The notes beneath the pieces are model-generated. The model searched no databases. It worked only from the letters and a program-made list of their open reading frames with translations, and was not told where the DNA came from. Below, one piece after another: positions 16,543-25,554 of a stretch of 64,000 bases of DNA (positions are counted from its first letter, which is position 1; every line of letters begins with the position of its first letter). The DNA lies in assembly GCA_900318795.1 (NCBI GenBank), contig ONLU01000009.1, positions 1 through 64,000 on the forward strand, given 5' to 3'. A program made the translations under genes and the position numbers. The stretch comes from an uncultured Prevotellaceae bacterium. GTDB lineage: Bacteria > Bacteroidota > Bacteroidia > Bacteroidales > Bacteroidaceae.

Positions 16543-17656
16543 CTTTATTGTTGTCCTTTCGTTGGGGCTTTCTCTTTTTCTTTTTCTTCTTGGCACGGTC
16601 GAAGCGGGCAATGTTCTCTTGGGTAGCCAAGTCCATAGGACCTTGTGGCTTTTCGCTCTTGCCATTCTCCTGCAGCGACTCGGGTTTCTCGCCGCGGCGG
16701 TTCATCTCGATAATCTGCTTGGCACGCTGAGCTGTGATTGTTTCCAGATTGGCTGCAATGTTCTTGTCAGTAGAGTAGGTGATGAGACCTGCCAGAATGT
16801 CTGCCTTGAAGTAGTGGTAGTCGGCATCTATGGTTTGTAATAGAATATCCTTGGCGGGCAACTTGCGGCTGGCTTCGACGTAGTTGTCGGCCTCGTAGTT
16901 CAGGCAACACTTCAGTTTGGCGCACATGCCTGCCAGTTTCTGGGGGTTGAGCGAGATGTCCTGATAACGGGCTGCTGAGGTACCTACCGAAACGAAGTTT
17001 TTCATCCATGTGGCACAGCAGAGCTCGCGTCCGCAAGGACCAGTTCCGCCTATGCGTCCAGCCTCCTGACGAGCACCAATCTGCTTCATCTCAATGCGTA
17101 CGTGGAAGGTGGCAGCCAGGTCCTTGATGAGCTGTCGGAAATCTACGCGTCCGTCGGCGATATAGTAGAAGATGGCTTTGTTGCAGTCGCCTTGATATTC
17201 CACGTCGCCTATCTTCATGTCCAGCCCCAGGTTCTTGGCTATCTGCCTGCTCTCAATCATGGTCGCATGTTCGCGTGACTTGGCCTCATGGTATTTCTCC
17301 ATGTCTACAGGACGGGCTATGCGGTAGATGCGGCGAATTTCCTCCGAACTCTTCAGGTTGGCTTTCTTCAACTGTAGTTTTACCAGTCGGCCGGTCAGCG
17401 TTACCACGCCGATGTCGTGGCCCGGATTGGCCTCGACGGCAACCACGTCGCCTTTTTTCAGTTCCAGGTGGTTGACATTGTGGTAGTATCCCTTGCGGGT
17501 GTGCTTGAACTGAACCTCCACCAGATCGGTGTCTTCAATGTTGCCTGGCACATCGGCCAGCCAATCGTAGGTGTTCAGTTGTCGGTCCTGACGGCCTATG
17601 GCCTGATGGCAGAGTCCGCGGTCACAGCCGGTCATTATAGGATAGTCTTTTTCCAT
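16529..17656 (-). CDS. ricT: PSP1 domain iron-sulfur protein RicT (YaaT)
   Basis: The 375-residue protein has the PSP1 domain with the cysteine motifs GPCGRELCCATW and CAKLKCCLNYE, known in RicT (YaaT) to hold iron-sulfur clusters. Additional early Cys (GCDRGLCH, residues 10-16) may contribute. The C-terminal end is very Lys-rich (KKKKKKRKPQRKD). In Bacillus the Ric complex affects RNA processing; the role in Bacteroidota is not defined. It lies between holB and gldH, the usual neighbours, and 46 bases after holB. Confidence 0.88.
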   Translation of the reverse strand: MEKDYPIMTGCDRGLCHQAIGRQDRQLNTYDWLADVPGNIEDTDLVEVQFKHTRKGYYHNVNHLELKKGDVVAVEANPGHDIGVVTLTGRLVKLQLKKANLKSSEEIRRIYRIARPVDMEKYHEAKSREHATMIESRQIAKNLGLDMKIGDVEYQGDCNKAIFYYIADGRVDFRQLIKDLAATFHVRIEMKQIGARQEAGRIGGTGPCGRELCCATWMKNFVSVGTSAARYQDISLNPQKLAGMCAKLKCCLNYEADNYVEASRKLPAKDILLQTIDADYHYFKADILAGLITYSTDKNIAANLETITAQRAKQIIEMNRRGEKPESLQENGKSEKPQGPMDLATQENIARFDRAKKKKKKRKPQRKDNNKDAQT

Positions 17657-17702
17657 ATATTTCGTTGTTCTCGTTATTTCGTTATTTCGATGTTTCGATA
17701 GT

Positions 17703-18812
17703 TTATTTCTGAATCAGTAGGACAATCATCTGCAGTGCAAAGTCGAAGAAGACGATTTTCGCGTTGGCATTCTGTCCGATGTCGCGGATGGCCACGTTGG
17801 CCAGGTCGGTGATGGGCAGCACGTTAGCCTCGTTGATGAATCGTGCGAAGTTGCGTGCGAAGTCTTCCTCGCGTTGCGTCATGTAGCAGAGGTCTGGCTG
17901 CTGAAAGTTGTACATGAAGTTCTCGCGTACCAGTCGGAGAAAGTACTCCAGAAATCGCTTCTGACGTTCGCGTCCCATGGCTGCCATACGTTCCGACCAT
18001 GTCTTTAGGTCTTTTACCTTGCGCTGGTAAGCAAGTCGCATGAGTGATTGGAACATGTCCAGGAACAGCTCGTTCTCTGAGTCGGTGCTTAACATCTGCA
18101 GAGCCTTCAGCCAGTTGCCGTTCGCCATGCGGGTGATGCGCTGTGCCATGTTCTCTGTGAGTCCGCGTTTCTCGACGAGAGCCTTGTGGACGTCGTAGTC
18201 GGCTATTCGCTTGACGTCGATGCGCTGTACGCGGCTGCGGATGGTTTCCAGCAGTCGGTCGGGCTCTTCCGACACCATGATGAATACGGTTTGCGAGGGC
18301 GGTTCCTCCAGCAGTTTCAGTATCTTGTTGGCGCACTCTGTGTTCATGCGTTCCGGCAGCCACACCAGGCTTATCTTGTATCCGCCCTGGCTCGACTTCA
18401 GCGACAGCTTGCGCACCAGTTCGTCGCTCTCGCCAGCCGTGATAATGGCCTGTTGGTTCTCGCCGCCCATCTGCTCCAGCCATTCTGTCATGGTGAAGTA
18501 CGGTCCGCCCATGACCAATTCATGCCATTCCTTGGCAAAATCGTCGCTGACGGGCTTATGGTCGCTTCCCATTGAGGGTAGCTTGATGGTGGGGTAGGTG
18601 AAGTGCAGGTCGGGATGTTCCAACTTGCGTAACATGGCCTCGTCGTTAGCCGTCCGTGCCAGCAGCATTTGGGCGAAACCGATGGCGAGTGCCTTCTTGC
18701 CGCACCCTTGCGGCCCGCACAGCATGATGGCATGTGGCAGCCGTCCTTCGCTGACCATCTGTGTCAGGCGCTGCTGCACCTCCCGCTGTCCTATCACCTG
18801 TTCAAAAGCCAT
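17703..18812 (-). CDS. holB: DNA polymerase III subunit delta' (HolB)
   Basis: The 369-residue AAA+ protein starts MAFEQVIGQREVQQRL and has GPQGCGKKALAIGFAQ at the P-loop, KISLVWLPERMN before the sensor region, and LKLLEEPPSQTVFIM, all typical of delta'. The P-loop ends GKK instead of GKT/S, consistent with a clamp-loader subunit that does not hydrolyse ATP. No four-Cys zinc module is present. The start is nine bases after the -7 box; the longer frame from 18851 crosses the promoter. Confidence 0.9.
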   Translation of the reverse strand: MAFEQVIGQREVQQRLTQMVSEGRLPHAIMLCGPQGCGKKALAIGFAQMLLARTANDEAMLRKLEHPDLHFTYPTIKLPSMGSDHKPVSDDFAKEWHELVMGGPYFTMTEWLEQMGGENQQAIITAGESDELVRKLSLKSSQGGYKISLVWLPERMNTECANKILKLLEEPPSQTVFIMVSEEPDRLLETIRSRVQRIDVKRIADYDVHKALVEKRGLTENMAQRITRMANGNWLKALQMLSTDSENELFLDMFQSLMRLAYQRKVKDLKTWSERMAAMGRERQKRFLEYFLRLVRENFMYNFQQPDLCYMTQREEDFARNFARFINEANVLPITDLANVAIRDIGQNANAKIVFFDFALQMIVLLIQK

Positions 18813-18821
18813 AATCGGCCA

Positions 18822-18852
18822 CAAAGTTACGAAAAAACGAGCGAAATGCAAA
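18822..18852 (-). promoter_or_regulatory. Promoter of holB-ricT-gldH
   Basis: On the minus strand TTTG (18849-18852), 19 bases, then TAACTTTG (18822-18829), nine bases before the holB ATG. Confidence 0.65.
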
Positions 18853-18948
18853 AGGAAAGCTCGCTTTTCTTTTCATTTCCGAGCGCAGAGTAAGATTACG
18901 GCTCGCTTGCGATACGATTCAGCTAATTTATAAAATATCATAATTTGT

Positions 18949-18979
18949 TTTGAATTTCGTTTGGTAAACACTATCTTTG
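18949..18979 (+). promoter_or_regulatory. Promoter of the GT2-GH3 fusion gene
   Basis: TTTG (18949-18952), 19 bases, then TATCTTTG (18972-18979): a consensus Bacteroidota promoter. The ATG follows 18 bases after the box. Confidence 0.75.
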
Positions 18980-18997
18980 CAGTCAAAACCAAGCAGT

Positions 18998-21064
18998 ATG
19001 TATAAAGTATCAGTTGTGACGCCGTTCCATAATGTAGACATGGGCATGTTTGAGAAGTGTGCTGAGTCGATGCGCGCCCAGACCATCGGGTTTGAGAACA
19101 TCGAGTGGATAATCGTGGTCCATAATTGCGAACCGAAATACATGCCGCTTCTTACGGAGATGTTCAAGGACGACGGGAACGTCATCGTCAAGGAACTGAA
19201 CGATGGCATACGTTCGCCGGCCATGCCCCGTAACCACGGCATGCAGTTCGTGACGGCACCATATCTGGGTTTTCTCGATGGTGACGACAGCTATACGGCC
19301 GACTGTCTGGAGGTGGTCAGGCGTGAGATGATGGAGACACAGTCGCAGGTGGTGACATTCCGCCGCGAGTACGAACTGGAGAAGGAGAGCCTGCATCCCC
19401 ATACGGAGAAGGTGTTGTGGAACCAGACGGAGTGGCGCATCGTCATGGACCGTCGGGACTTCCAGCAGGACAAGATGTTCTCCGGTCTGTGGCCTTTCTC
19501 CACGTCGCGGCTGTTTGATATGGAATTCATACGCAAGAACAACCTTGTGTTCTCGAGTGACGTCCTCTGGGTGGAGGATGTGTGGCATACTGGAATGTGC
19601 CTGATGAAGGCCGACCGCGTGTGCTATCTGCCACAATTCATAGGCTATCACTATTTCATCAATGGCGGCTCTATTATACAGGATAAGAAGAAGTCGATGG
19701 AAGACCTGACAGCGTGCTTCGAGTCGGCCAACCGCATCATCGAAGACCTCGAAGCGGTGGGCGTTGATGTTAACGACACGGCCCATACGCTGTTCGGGTT
19801 GCTGACACAATATTATCTGGCCTCCAATCTGACGGTAGAGCAGCGGCGCACGCTGAGCGACATGGCTCAGCCCTATCTGAAGGCGCTTCGCAAGATGATG
19901 CCGTCGAAGCTGCACTCGCCAGAGGAGTGCTACATCAGTTTCCATCTGCCCCAGGAAGTCCTGGGCAATCCGGAAAACCCCATGGACAGCCCCACGCTGA
20001 AAGCCGCCATCAACGGATGGTCGGACATGATGAAGATACTGCGCAAAAACGCAATGACAGACTACGGTCAGCACTACCATTTCGACCAGGTGGAAACTCT
20101 GTCCGACTATCAGCGGCTGGTGCCACTGACCGACTACGAAAACTACAAGCGCCTGATAGACCTGCAGACCAATATCGGCGAGAGCGGAATCCTGACTACG
20201 GCCCGCGTGCGGCAGTATCTGGTCAACGACAAAGGCCGGCGCTTCCCATGTACCGACGAGCACCTACAACCCTATATGGAAAGCTTTGCCACCACGCTGA
20301 AGGGACACCATAACCTGCTGATGTCTATTGTCGGTCCACGGAAAAAGCAGACCAACGACGGTTGCACGGTGGAGACACTGGAAAGTCAGATGGTGAAGAA
20401 GTACATGTGGTACTACCACTATGCCCGGGGCAAGAACCGTGCCGAGTTCTCCATGCCTGACGAACTCTTTTTCAAGACAGATCCTAGTAAGGAGATGCAT
20501 ACCATCTGCCGCTATGCACTGCTGGACCGAAACATCGACCAGATTGTGGCACGCGATACACGGCGGGTGGTTGAATTGTTTGAATACATCACCACGCATC
20601 GCAGCGAACTAATGGAAGATGTGCGTGAGGCGGACTCCCAGCGTGCCGACGAGGTGGTAGCTGCTTTCCAGTCGGAAGAGCCGTTGGCTAAGGCCCTGTG
20701 GCCTAAGCTGCAGCGCATTGTGGCGTTTGGAGCTGGCGAGTGTTACATTGCTACGACGCGTATGAAGCAGTTTACAGGCTCGACACCCCACAATAACGGC
20801 TATTATTATACGGAGGAAACCATCTACGGACGGGCTGTAGCTGACGAAAGTGATGTCTTTGAAACAGTATCGTCAGGCAGCTTCCATGAATATCTGTCCA
20901 TGAAAGGCGGCCATGCAACGACCGTGCTATGTACTGACGCACACCCCGGACAACTGTACCATCTGGTGGTTACCAATAATGCTGGATTGTATCGTTATGT
21001 GACAGACCATGTAGTGTGTATCAACGAAACACAGATGGACAGGGTGTTATTTACAATCTATTAG
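18998..21064 (+). CDS. GT2 glycosyltransferase fused to a GH3-like (acyl-amido synthetase) domain
   Basis: The 688-residue protein has two parts. Residues 1-230 are a GT-A glycosyltransferase of family 2 (SVVTPFHN at 5-12, PRNHGMQ at 78-83, FLDGDDSYT with the DxD-type site at 94-97). Residues about 345-688 resemble the GH3 family of ATP-dependent acyl-amido synthetases: YQRLVPLTDYENYKRLI, GESGILTTARVRQYL, WPKLQRIVAFGAGECY, YYYTEE (602-607) and NNAGLYRYVTDHVVCI near the end. The GH3 ATP motif 1 (SSGTS/TSGTTG) is replaced by VNDKGRRF around 409-416, and motif 3 lacks its Gly, so adenylation may be lost or altered. It has its own promoter and no biosynthetic neighbours. I am sure of the GT2 part and fairly sure of the GH3 resemblance. 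Confidence 0.75.
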   Translation: MYKVSVVTPFHNVDMGMFEKCAESMRAQTIGFENIEWIIVVHNCEPKYMPLLTEMFKDDGNVIVKELNDGIRSPAMPRNHGMQFVTAPYLGFLDGDDSYTADCLEVVRREMMETQSQVVTFRREYELEKESLHPHTEKVLWNQTEWRIVMDRRDFQQDKMFSGLWPFSTSRLFDMEFIRKNNLVFSSDVLWVEDVWHTGMCLMKADRVCYLPQFIGYHYFINGGSIIQDKKKSMEDLTACFESANRIIEDLEAVGVDVNDTAHTLFGLLTQYYLASNLTVEQRRTLSDMAQPYLKALRKMMPSKLHSPEECYISFHLPQEVLGNPENPMDSPTLKAAINGWSDMMKILRKNAMTDYGQHYHFDQVETLSDYQRLVPLTDYENYKRLIDLQTNIGESGILTTARVRQYLVNDKGRRFPCTDEHLQPYMESFATTLKGHHNLLMSIVGPRKKQTNDGCTVETLESQMVKKYMWYYHYARGKNRAEFSMPDELFFKTDPSKEMHTICRYALLDRNIDQIVARDTRRVVELFEYITTHRSELMEDVREADSQRADEVVAAFQSEEPLAKALWPKLQRIVAFGAGECYIATTRMKQFTGSTPHNNGYYYTEETIYGRAVADESDVFETVSSGSFHEYLSMKGGHATTVLCTDAHPGQLYHLVVTNNAGLYRYVTDHVVCINETQMDRVLFTIY

Positions 21065-21081
21065 CTCGATAAGCCCCTTTT

Positions 21082-22041
21082 TTATAACAGTCGTTTGGTG
21101 ACTTCGGCCACTGAGTCAACGGCTGAGACGGTGTAGAAGTGGATGTTGCGGACGCCGTGCTCGTACAGCTCCCGGCACTGCTGTGTGGTCCACTCCACAC
21201 CCAGTTGCATGGCTTGTTCGTCCGTTTTGCATTTGACTATCTCCTTGGCCAGTGCCTCGGGGATGTCGCAGTGGAACGTCTTGGGAACAATGGTGAGCTG
21301 ACTGAGTTTTGCAAAGGGCTTGATGCCGGGCACGATGGGGATGGTGATGCCCATTTGGCGGGCTTTGTCGACGAACTGGAAGTACTTCTCGTTGTCGAAG
21401 AACAACTGTGTGACGGCATACTGTGCCCCGAGGTCTTGCTTCTGCTTCAGATACTCCATGTCGCGCTCCAGATTGGGCGCTTCTTCGTGTTTCTCGGGAT
21501 AGCAGGCCACGCCGAAGTCGAACTTCGGACCGGGATGCTTGATAGGGGTACCATCGGCAAAGAATCCCTCGTTGAACCGGACCACCTGACGGATGAGGTC
21601 GGTGGTGTGGGCATGACCGCCTTTGGTGGGTGTGAAGCGTGCGTCCTCCTTAGCCTTGTCGCCACGCAGCAGCATGAGGTTGCGGATGCCCAGAAACTGC
21701 AAGTCCAGCAACTCGTACTCCGTCTGTTCAATGGTGGTGCCACTGCAGATGATGTGTGGCTCGACGGGTATGTGATAGCGGTTCTGGATGGCTGCGGCAA
21801 TAGCTATGGTTCCTGGCCGGCGGCGGATGCGCTGACGCTCGAACTGGCCATTGTCCAACTCGCGATAGACGTACTCGGAGTGGTGGGTAGTGATATTGAT
21901 GAAGGCCGGGTTCAGTTCGGCCAGTTTGTCAATAGTGGCAAACAGCGCCTCAGTGCCGTTGCCCTTCAGCGGTGGCAATACCTCGAACGAGAAGCGACGC
22001 TGGTCCGACTCAGGGTGGTTGATATAGTCTGCTACGGTCAT
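21082..22041 (-). CDS. metF: 5,10-methylenetetrahydrofolate reductase
   Basis: MetF reduces methylene-THF to methyl-THF for methionine synthesis, using FAD. The 319-residue TIM-barrel protein shows FSFEVLPPLKGNGTEALFAT, the folate loop ITTHHSEY, LLRGDKAKE and the FAD-binding QLFFDNEKYFQFV region. Length is typical of the bacterial single-domain enzyme. It is a monocistronic gene, 17 bases from the convergent GT2-GH3 gene. Confidence 0.93.
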   Translation of the reverse strand: MTVADYINHPESDQRRFSFEVLPPLKGNGTEALFATIDKLAELNPAFINITTHHSEYVYRELDNGQFERQRIRRRPGTIAIAAAIQNRYHIPVEPHIICSGTTIEQTEYELLDLQFLGIRNLMLLRGDKAKEDARFTPTKGGHAHTTDLIRQVVRFNEGFFADGTPIKHPGPKFDFGVACYPEKHEEAPNLERDMEYLKQKQDLGAQYAVTQLFFDNEKYFQFVDKARQMGITIPIVPGIKPFAKLSQLTIVPKTFHCDIPEALAKEIVKCKTDEQAMQLGVEWTTQQCRELYEHGVRNIHFYTVSAVDSVAEVTKRLL

Positions 22042-22086
22042 ATCTGCTTATGTTGAAATTATGAGGCCACTGGTGGCTTTGGGCTG

Positions 22087-22094
22087 CAAAGTTA
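22087..22094 (-). promoter_or_regulatory. -7 box (TAACTTTG) of metF
   Basis: The minus-strand TAACTTTG lies 45 bases before the metF ATG. No cobalamin or SAM riboswitch-like structure is evident in this short leader. Confidence 0.5.
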
Positions 22095-22179
22095 GTCATT
22101 TCTCTCTAAATAAGGCGAAGGTTTCCGAAAAAATTAGTTAAAAAGTTGGACGGATGTAAGGATTTTGCAAGAAAAATAT

Positions 22180-22187
22180 TACTTTTG
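22180..22187 (+). promoter_or_regulatory. -7 box (TACTTTTG) of the sugar transporter gene
   Basis: TACTTTTG fits TAnnTTTG and lies 35 bases before the ATG. The -33 element is not clear. Confidence 0.5.
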
Positions 22188-22222
22188 TATGCAATTTGAC
22201 AGGAACTAACTAAAACAGAAAT

Positions 22223-23728
22223 ATGGAACAACAACAGTCGGGTAGCAAAGCCTACCTTTTTGGAATTGTGATGGTCGCCGTGCTTGGTGGCCTCTTGTTT
22301 GGCTACGACACAGCCGTTATCTCAGGTGCGGAGAAAGGTCTTCAGGCTTTCTTCAAGAATGCGGGTGATTTCACCTATACAGACGGCTGGCATGGCTTCA
22401 CCTCGTCGTCGGCACTGATAGGTTGTATCATCGGTTCTGCCTTCTCTGGCATGCTCGCTACCAAACTGGGACGTAAGAATTCGCTGTTTATTGCAGGTCT
22501 TTTGTTTTTTATCTCGGCGCTGGGCTCCATGGATCCAGAGTTTCTGCTGTTCGACTATGGTGTGCCAACGTACTCGCTGCTCATCATGTTCAATATTTAT
22601 CGTATCATTGGAGGCATCGGTGTAGGTCTGGCATCTGCCATCTGCCCTATGTATATCAGCGAGGTAGCACCTTCCAATATCAGAGGCATGTTGGTCTCTT
22701 GGAACCAGTTTGCCATCATATTCGGCCAGTTGGTCGTGTACTTTGTCAACTTCTTCATCCTGGGCGACCACATTCAACCGCTCGTCGAGGAGATGGGCAA
22801 GGGACTGGCAGCCATCACGCCCGCTGCACAGTGGACGGTGACCACAGGCTGGCGCTACATGTTCGGAAGTGAGGCCGTGCCTGCAGGACTTTTTGCCTTG
22901 CTCATCTGCTTCGTTCCCGAGACACCGCGTTTTCTGGTTTCTATTGGCAAGGACGACAAGGCGCTTCATGTGCTGCAGCGCATCAATGGCAGTGAGCGTG
23001 GAGCCTATGTGTTGAAGCGCATCAAGGAAACCATCACCATCAAGATAGAGCCTATTATGACCTATGGCGCCATGTGCATCTTTATCGGTATCATGCTCAG
23101 CGTCTTCCAGCAGGCTGTAGGCATCAATGCTGTGCTGTACTATGCACCACGCATTTTTGGTGATATGGGTATGGACAACCCGATGATGATTACCGTCTTT
23201 ATGGGTATAGTCAACATCCTGTTTACCCTGGTGGCTATCTTTACTGTCGAGAAGTGGGGTCGTAAACCGCTACTGATATACGGCTCGCTGGGTATGGCGT
23301 TGGGAGCCTTTGGTGTAGCCGTTACGTTCGGACATGCTGGAATGGAGCTTTTCACTGCCGCATCGCTGCTCATCTATTCGGCTTCGTTCATGTTCTCATG
23401 GGGACCCATCTGCTGGGTGCTCATAGCCGAGATATTCCCCAATACCATCCGTGGTCAGGCTGTGGCTGTAGCCGTGGCTTTCCAGTGGATTTTCAACTTC
23501 ATTGTCAGCTCTACCTTCGTGCCTATGTTCAATATGCACTTAACCGAGGGCGATGACTTCGGCCATTGGTTCACCTACGGTTTGTACGGCTGCATCTGCG
23601 TCATCGCGGCATTGTTTGTATGGCGACTGGTGCCGGAAACCAAAGGTAAGACGCTGGAGGATATGAGCAAGCTGTGGAAGTGGAAGGGTTACGACCCTGT
23701 TCGCCGTGTAGGAAAGATGTTTGAGTAA
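22223..23728 (+). CDS. Sugar porter family MFS transporter (XylE-like)
   Basis: The 501-residue, 12-segment protein shows sugar-porter signatures: GGLLFGYDTAVISGAEKG at the first helix, GRK after helix 2, PETPRFL at the end of helix 6, QQAVGINAVLYYAPRIF in helix 7 and PETKGKTLEDM at the C-terminus. It is closest in layout to XylE-type sugar/H+ symporters (xylose, glucose or similar). No sugar catabolic genes are nearby, so the substrate is not determined. Confidence 0.9.
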   Translation: MEQQQSGSKAYLFGIVMVAVLGGLLFGYDTAVISGAEKGLQAFFKNAGDFTYTDGWHGFTSSSALIGCIIGSAFSGMLATKLGRKNSLFIAGLLFFISALGSMDPEFLLFDYGVPTYSLLIMFNIYRIIGGIGVGLASAICPMYISEVAPSNIRGMLVSWNQFAIIFGQLVVYFVNFFILGDHIQPLVEEMGKGLAAITPAAQWTVTTGWRYMFGSEAVPAGLFALLICFVPETPRFLVSIGKDDKALHVLQRINGSERGAYVLKRIKETITIKIEPIMTYGAMCIFIGIMLSVFQQAVGINAVLYYAPRIFGDMGMDNPMMITVFMGIVNILFTLVAIFTVEKWGRKPLLIYGSLGMALGAFGVAVTFGHAGMELFTAASLLIYSASFMFSWGPICWVLIAEIFPNTIRGQAVAVAVAFQWIFNFIVSSTFVPMFNMHLTEGDDFGHWFTYGLYGCICVIAALFVWRLVPETKGKTLEDMSKLWKWKGYDPVRRVGKMFE

Positions 23729-23752
23729 TCATATAATTAATTATTACGGAAA

Positions 23753-24103
23753 ATGAAACGGATATTGATAGCCGAAGACAATGACAGCAACTACATGCTG
23801 ATGCAGTACATATTGAAGAGCCACTATGAGTTCTTCCGTGCCAAGAACGGCCAAGAAGCTGTGGAGAAGGCTAAGGCGGAAACTCCGGATTTGGTGCTGA
23901 TGGACATCAAGATGCCCATCATGGATGGACTGGAGGCTACGCGACTGATCAGGGCAGCGATGCCTGATATGCCCATCGTCGCACTGACTGCCAATGCTTT
24001 TGACAGTGACCGCCAGGCAGCCTTTGATGCAGGCTGCAACGGGTTTCTGTCGAAGCCAGTCAATGCACAGAAGTGCTTGGAAACGATAGCAAAGTTTATT
24101 TAA
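23753..24103 (+). CDS. Single-domain response regulator
   Basis: The 116-residue protein is only a receiver domain: acidic pocket AEDND (7-11), phospho-acceptor in LVLMDIKMP (Asp52), ALTANAF with the conserved Thr, and LSKPV with the conserved Lys. There is no output domain. The closest relatives are receiver modules of Bacteroidota hybrid kinases, so it may act in a phosphorelay. It sits 24 bases after the transporter gene and before a strong terminator; no kinase is adjacent. Confidence 0.9.
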   Translation: MKRILIAEDNDSNYMLMQYILKSHYEFFRAKNGQEAVEKAKAETPDLVLMDIKMPIMDGLEATRLIRAAMPDMPIVALTANAFDSDRQAAFDAGCNGFLSKPVNAQKCLETIAKFI

Positions 24104-24121
24104 GAACTGAGTAAACAAAAG

Positions 24122-24164
24122 AAGAAATGCCGGGCTCACGTTTGGAGCCCGGCATTTCTTTCTA
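24122..24164. terminator. Strong bidirectional terminator
   Basis: A perfect 16-bp stem (24122-24137 with 24145-24160) with a 7-nt loop, starting with A-rich and ending with T-rich sequence. It lies between the response regulator and the convergent rseP. Confidence 0.9.
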
Positions 24165-24176
24165 CCTTTATATATA

Positions 24177-25547
24177 TTATAGGTATCCCAGCCAGCGCAG
24201 AATGTCATTCAGGTTGGCTACCACCATCAGCAGGATGAGAAGACCGAAACCAACGTACTCGGCACGTATCATGAATTCTTCAGACGGTTTGCGACGCGTA
24301 ATCATCTCGTACAGCAGGAACAGCACATGACCACCGTCCAGGGCGGGGATGGGCAGGATGTTCATGAATGCGAGGATGATGCTGAGGAAGGCGGTCATCT
24401 TCCAGAACATATACCAGTCCCACATGGGCGGGAACAGGCTTCCAATGGCTCCGAATCCGCCCAGTGACTTAGCACCCTCGGCAGAGAATACATACTTCAT
24501 GTCGTCGACATAAGATGCCAGCACGTGCCAACCGTACTTGATGCCTGCAGGAATGCTCTCCAGAAATCCGTACTCTACGGTGACGGGCTCATAGATGGCA
24601 GTCAGGTTGGGGGCAAAGAAACCCAGTTTCAACTCAGGAGTCAGCACGACGGTAGCCGTATCGGCTTTGGCATCGCTGCCAAAGACGATGGTTACTGTGC
24701 GGGCCTTCAGCGAGTCTGCCGGTGTCTTGGCTGTCAGCAGCAGGTCCTCACGACGTCCCAACTGGTCGATGAATTCGTTGTAGCTGTCAACAGGAGCTCC
24801 GTTGAGGGCCAGAATGTGGTCGCCAGCCTTCAATCCTGCTTTCTCAGCGGGTGAACCTGCCATGACGCTGTCTATACGGGCAGGCAACAAAGGACGCACA
24901 AACGCAGGGTCTGCCTTGATCATGTTCAGCAAGTTCAGGTCGCCTGACAGCGAAATGCTCATCGGCTTGCCGTCACGCAGAATGTCGACACGCTTAGCCT
25001 CGGAGATGTCGCGGTAGAGATCGGCAGAGAAGTCCTTGAAAGCCTTGGTATCAGTACCCACAAGGATGTCACCATCCTTGAAACCATACGACTTGGCCTC
25101 TTGGTTGAACTTCATACCCATGGTCATGTCCTTGACGGGAATATAGGTGTCACCCCACCAGAAGAGAATTTGTCCGTAGATGAACAAGGCCAGCAGGAAG
25201 TTGACCAGCACACCGCCAATCATGATGAGCAGTCGCTGCCAAGCGGGCTTCGAGCGGAACTCATAGTCTTGGACGGGCTGTTTCATCTGTTCCGTATCGA
25301 AACTCTCGTCTATCATGCCTGCTATCTTGCAGTAGCCACCCAGGGGGAGCCAGCCTATGCCGTACTCCGTGTCGCTGTTCTTGGGCTTGAACTTAAATAG
25401 GCTGAACTTCCAGTCGAAGAAGATGTAGAACTTATCCACACGTACTCCGAAGAGCTTGGCGAAGAAGAAATGACCGCCTTCGTGCAGCAACACAAGCAGC
25501 GAGATGGCCAGCATGAATTGTAATACTCTGATTAAAAATATTTCCAT
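24177..25547 (-). CDS. rseP: Site-2 protease RseP (M50)
   Basis: This is an intramembrane zinc protease that cuts anti-sigma factors and signal-peptide remnants. The 456-residue protein has HEGGH in the first membrane segment (residues about 22-26), the membrane PDZ part with SPAEKAGLKAGDHILALNG and the second metal motif ILPIPALDGGHVLFLL near the C-terminus. HEGGH replaces the usual HEFGH, but both zinc His and the Glu are kept. It follows dxr, the phylum-typical and wider bacterial arrangement. Confidence 0.94.
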   Translation of the reverse strand: MEIFLIRVLQFMLAISLLVLLHEGGHFFFAKLFGVRVDKFYIFFDWKFSLFKFKPKNSDTEYGIGWLPLGGYCKIAGMIDESFDTEQMKQPVQDYEFRSKPAWQRLLIMIGGVLVNFLLALFIYGQILFWWGDTYIPVKDMTMGMKFNQEAKSYGFKDGDILVGTDTKAFKDFSADLYRDISEAKRVDILRDGKPMSISLSGDLNLLNMIKADPAFVRPLLPARIDSVMAGSPAEKAGLKAGDHILALNGAPVDSYNEFIDQLGRREDLLLTAKTPADSLKARTVTIVFGSDAKADTATVVLTPELKLGFFAPNLTAIYEPVTVEYGFLESIPAGIKYGWHVLASYVDDMKYVFSAEGAKSLGGFGAIGSLFPPMWDWYMFWKMTAFLSIILAFMNILPIPALDGGHVLFLLYEMITRRKPSEEFMIRAEYVGFGLLILLMVVANLNDILRWLGYL

Positions 25548-25554
25548 AATAATA

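Noticed and set aside
19010-20263. A 417-residue open frame on the minus strand inside the GT2-GH3 gene
   Set aside because: It is antisense to a gene with clear domains on the other strand, has no recognisable motif and starts and ends at arbitrary places; it is a composition shadow.
21139-22056. A 305-residue plus-strand frame opposite metF
   Set aside because: metF on the minus strand has full family motifs and a promoter; the opposite frame has no motif.
22025-22094. Cobalamin or SAM riboswitch upstream of metF
   Set aside because: The space between promoter box and ATG is only 45 bases, too short for either, and no conserved core was seen.
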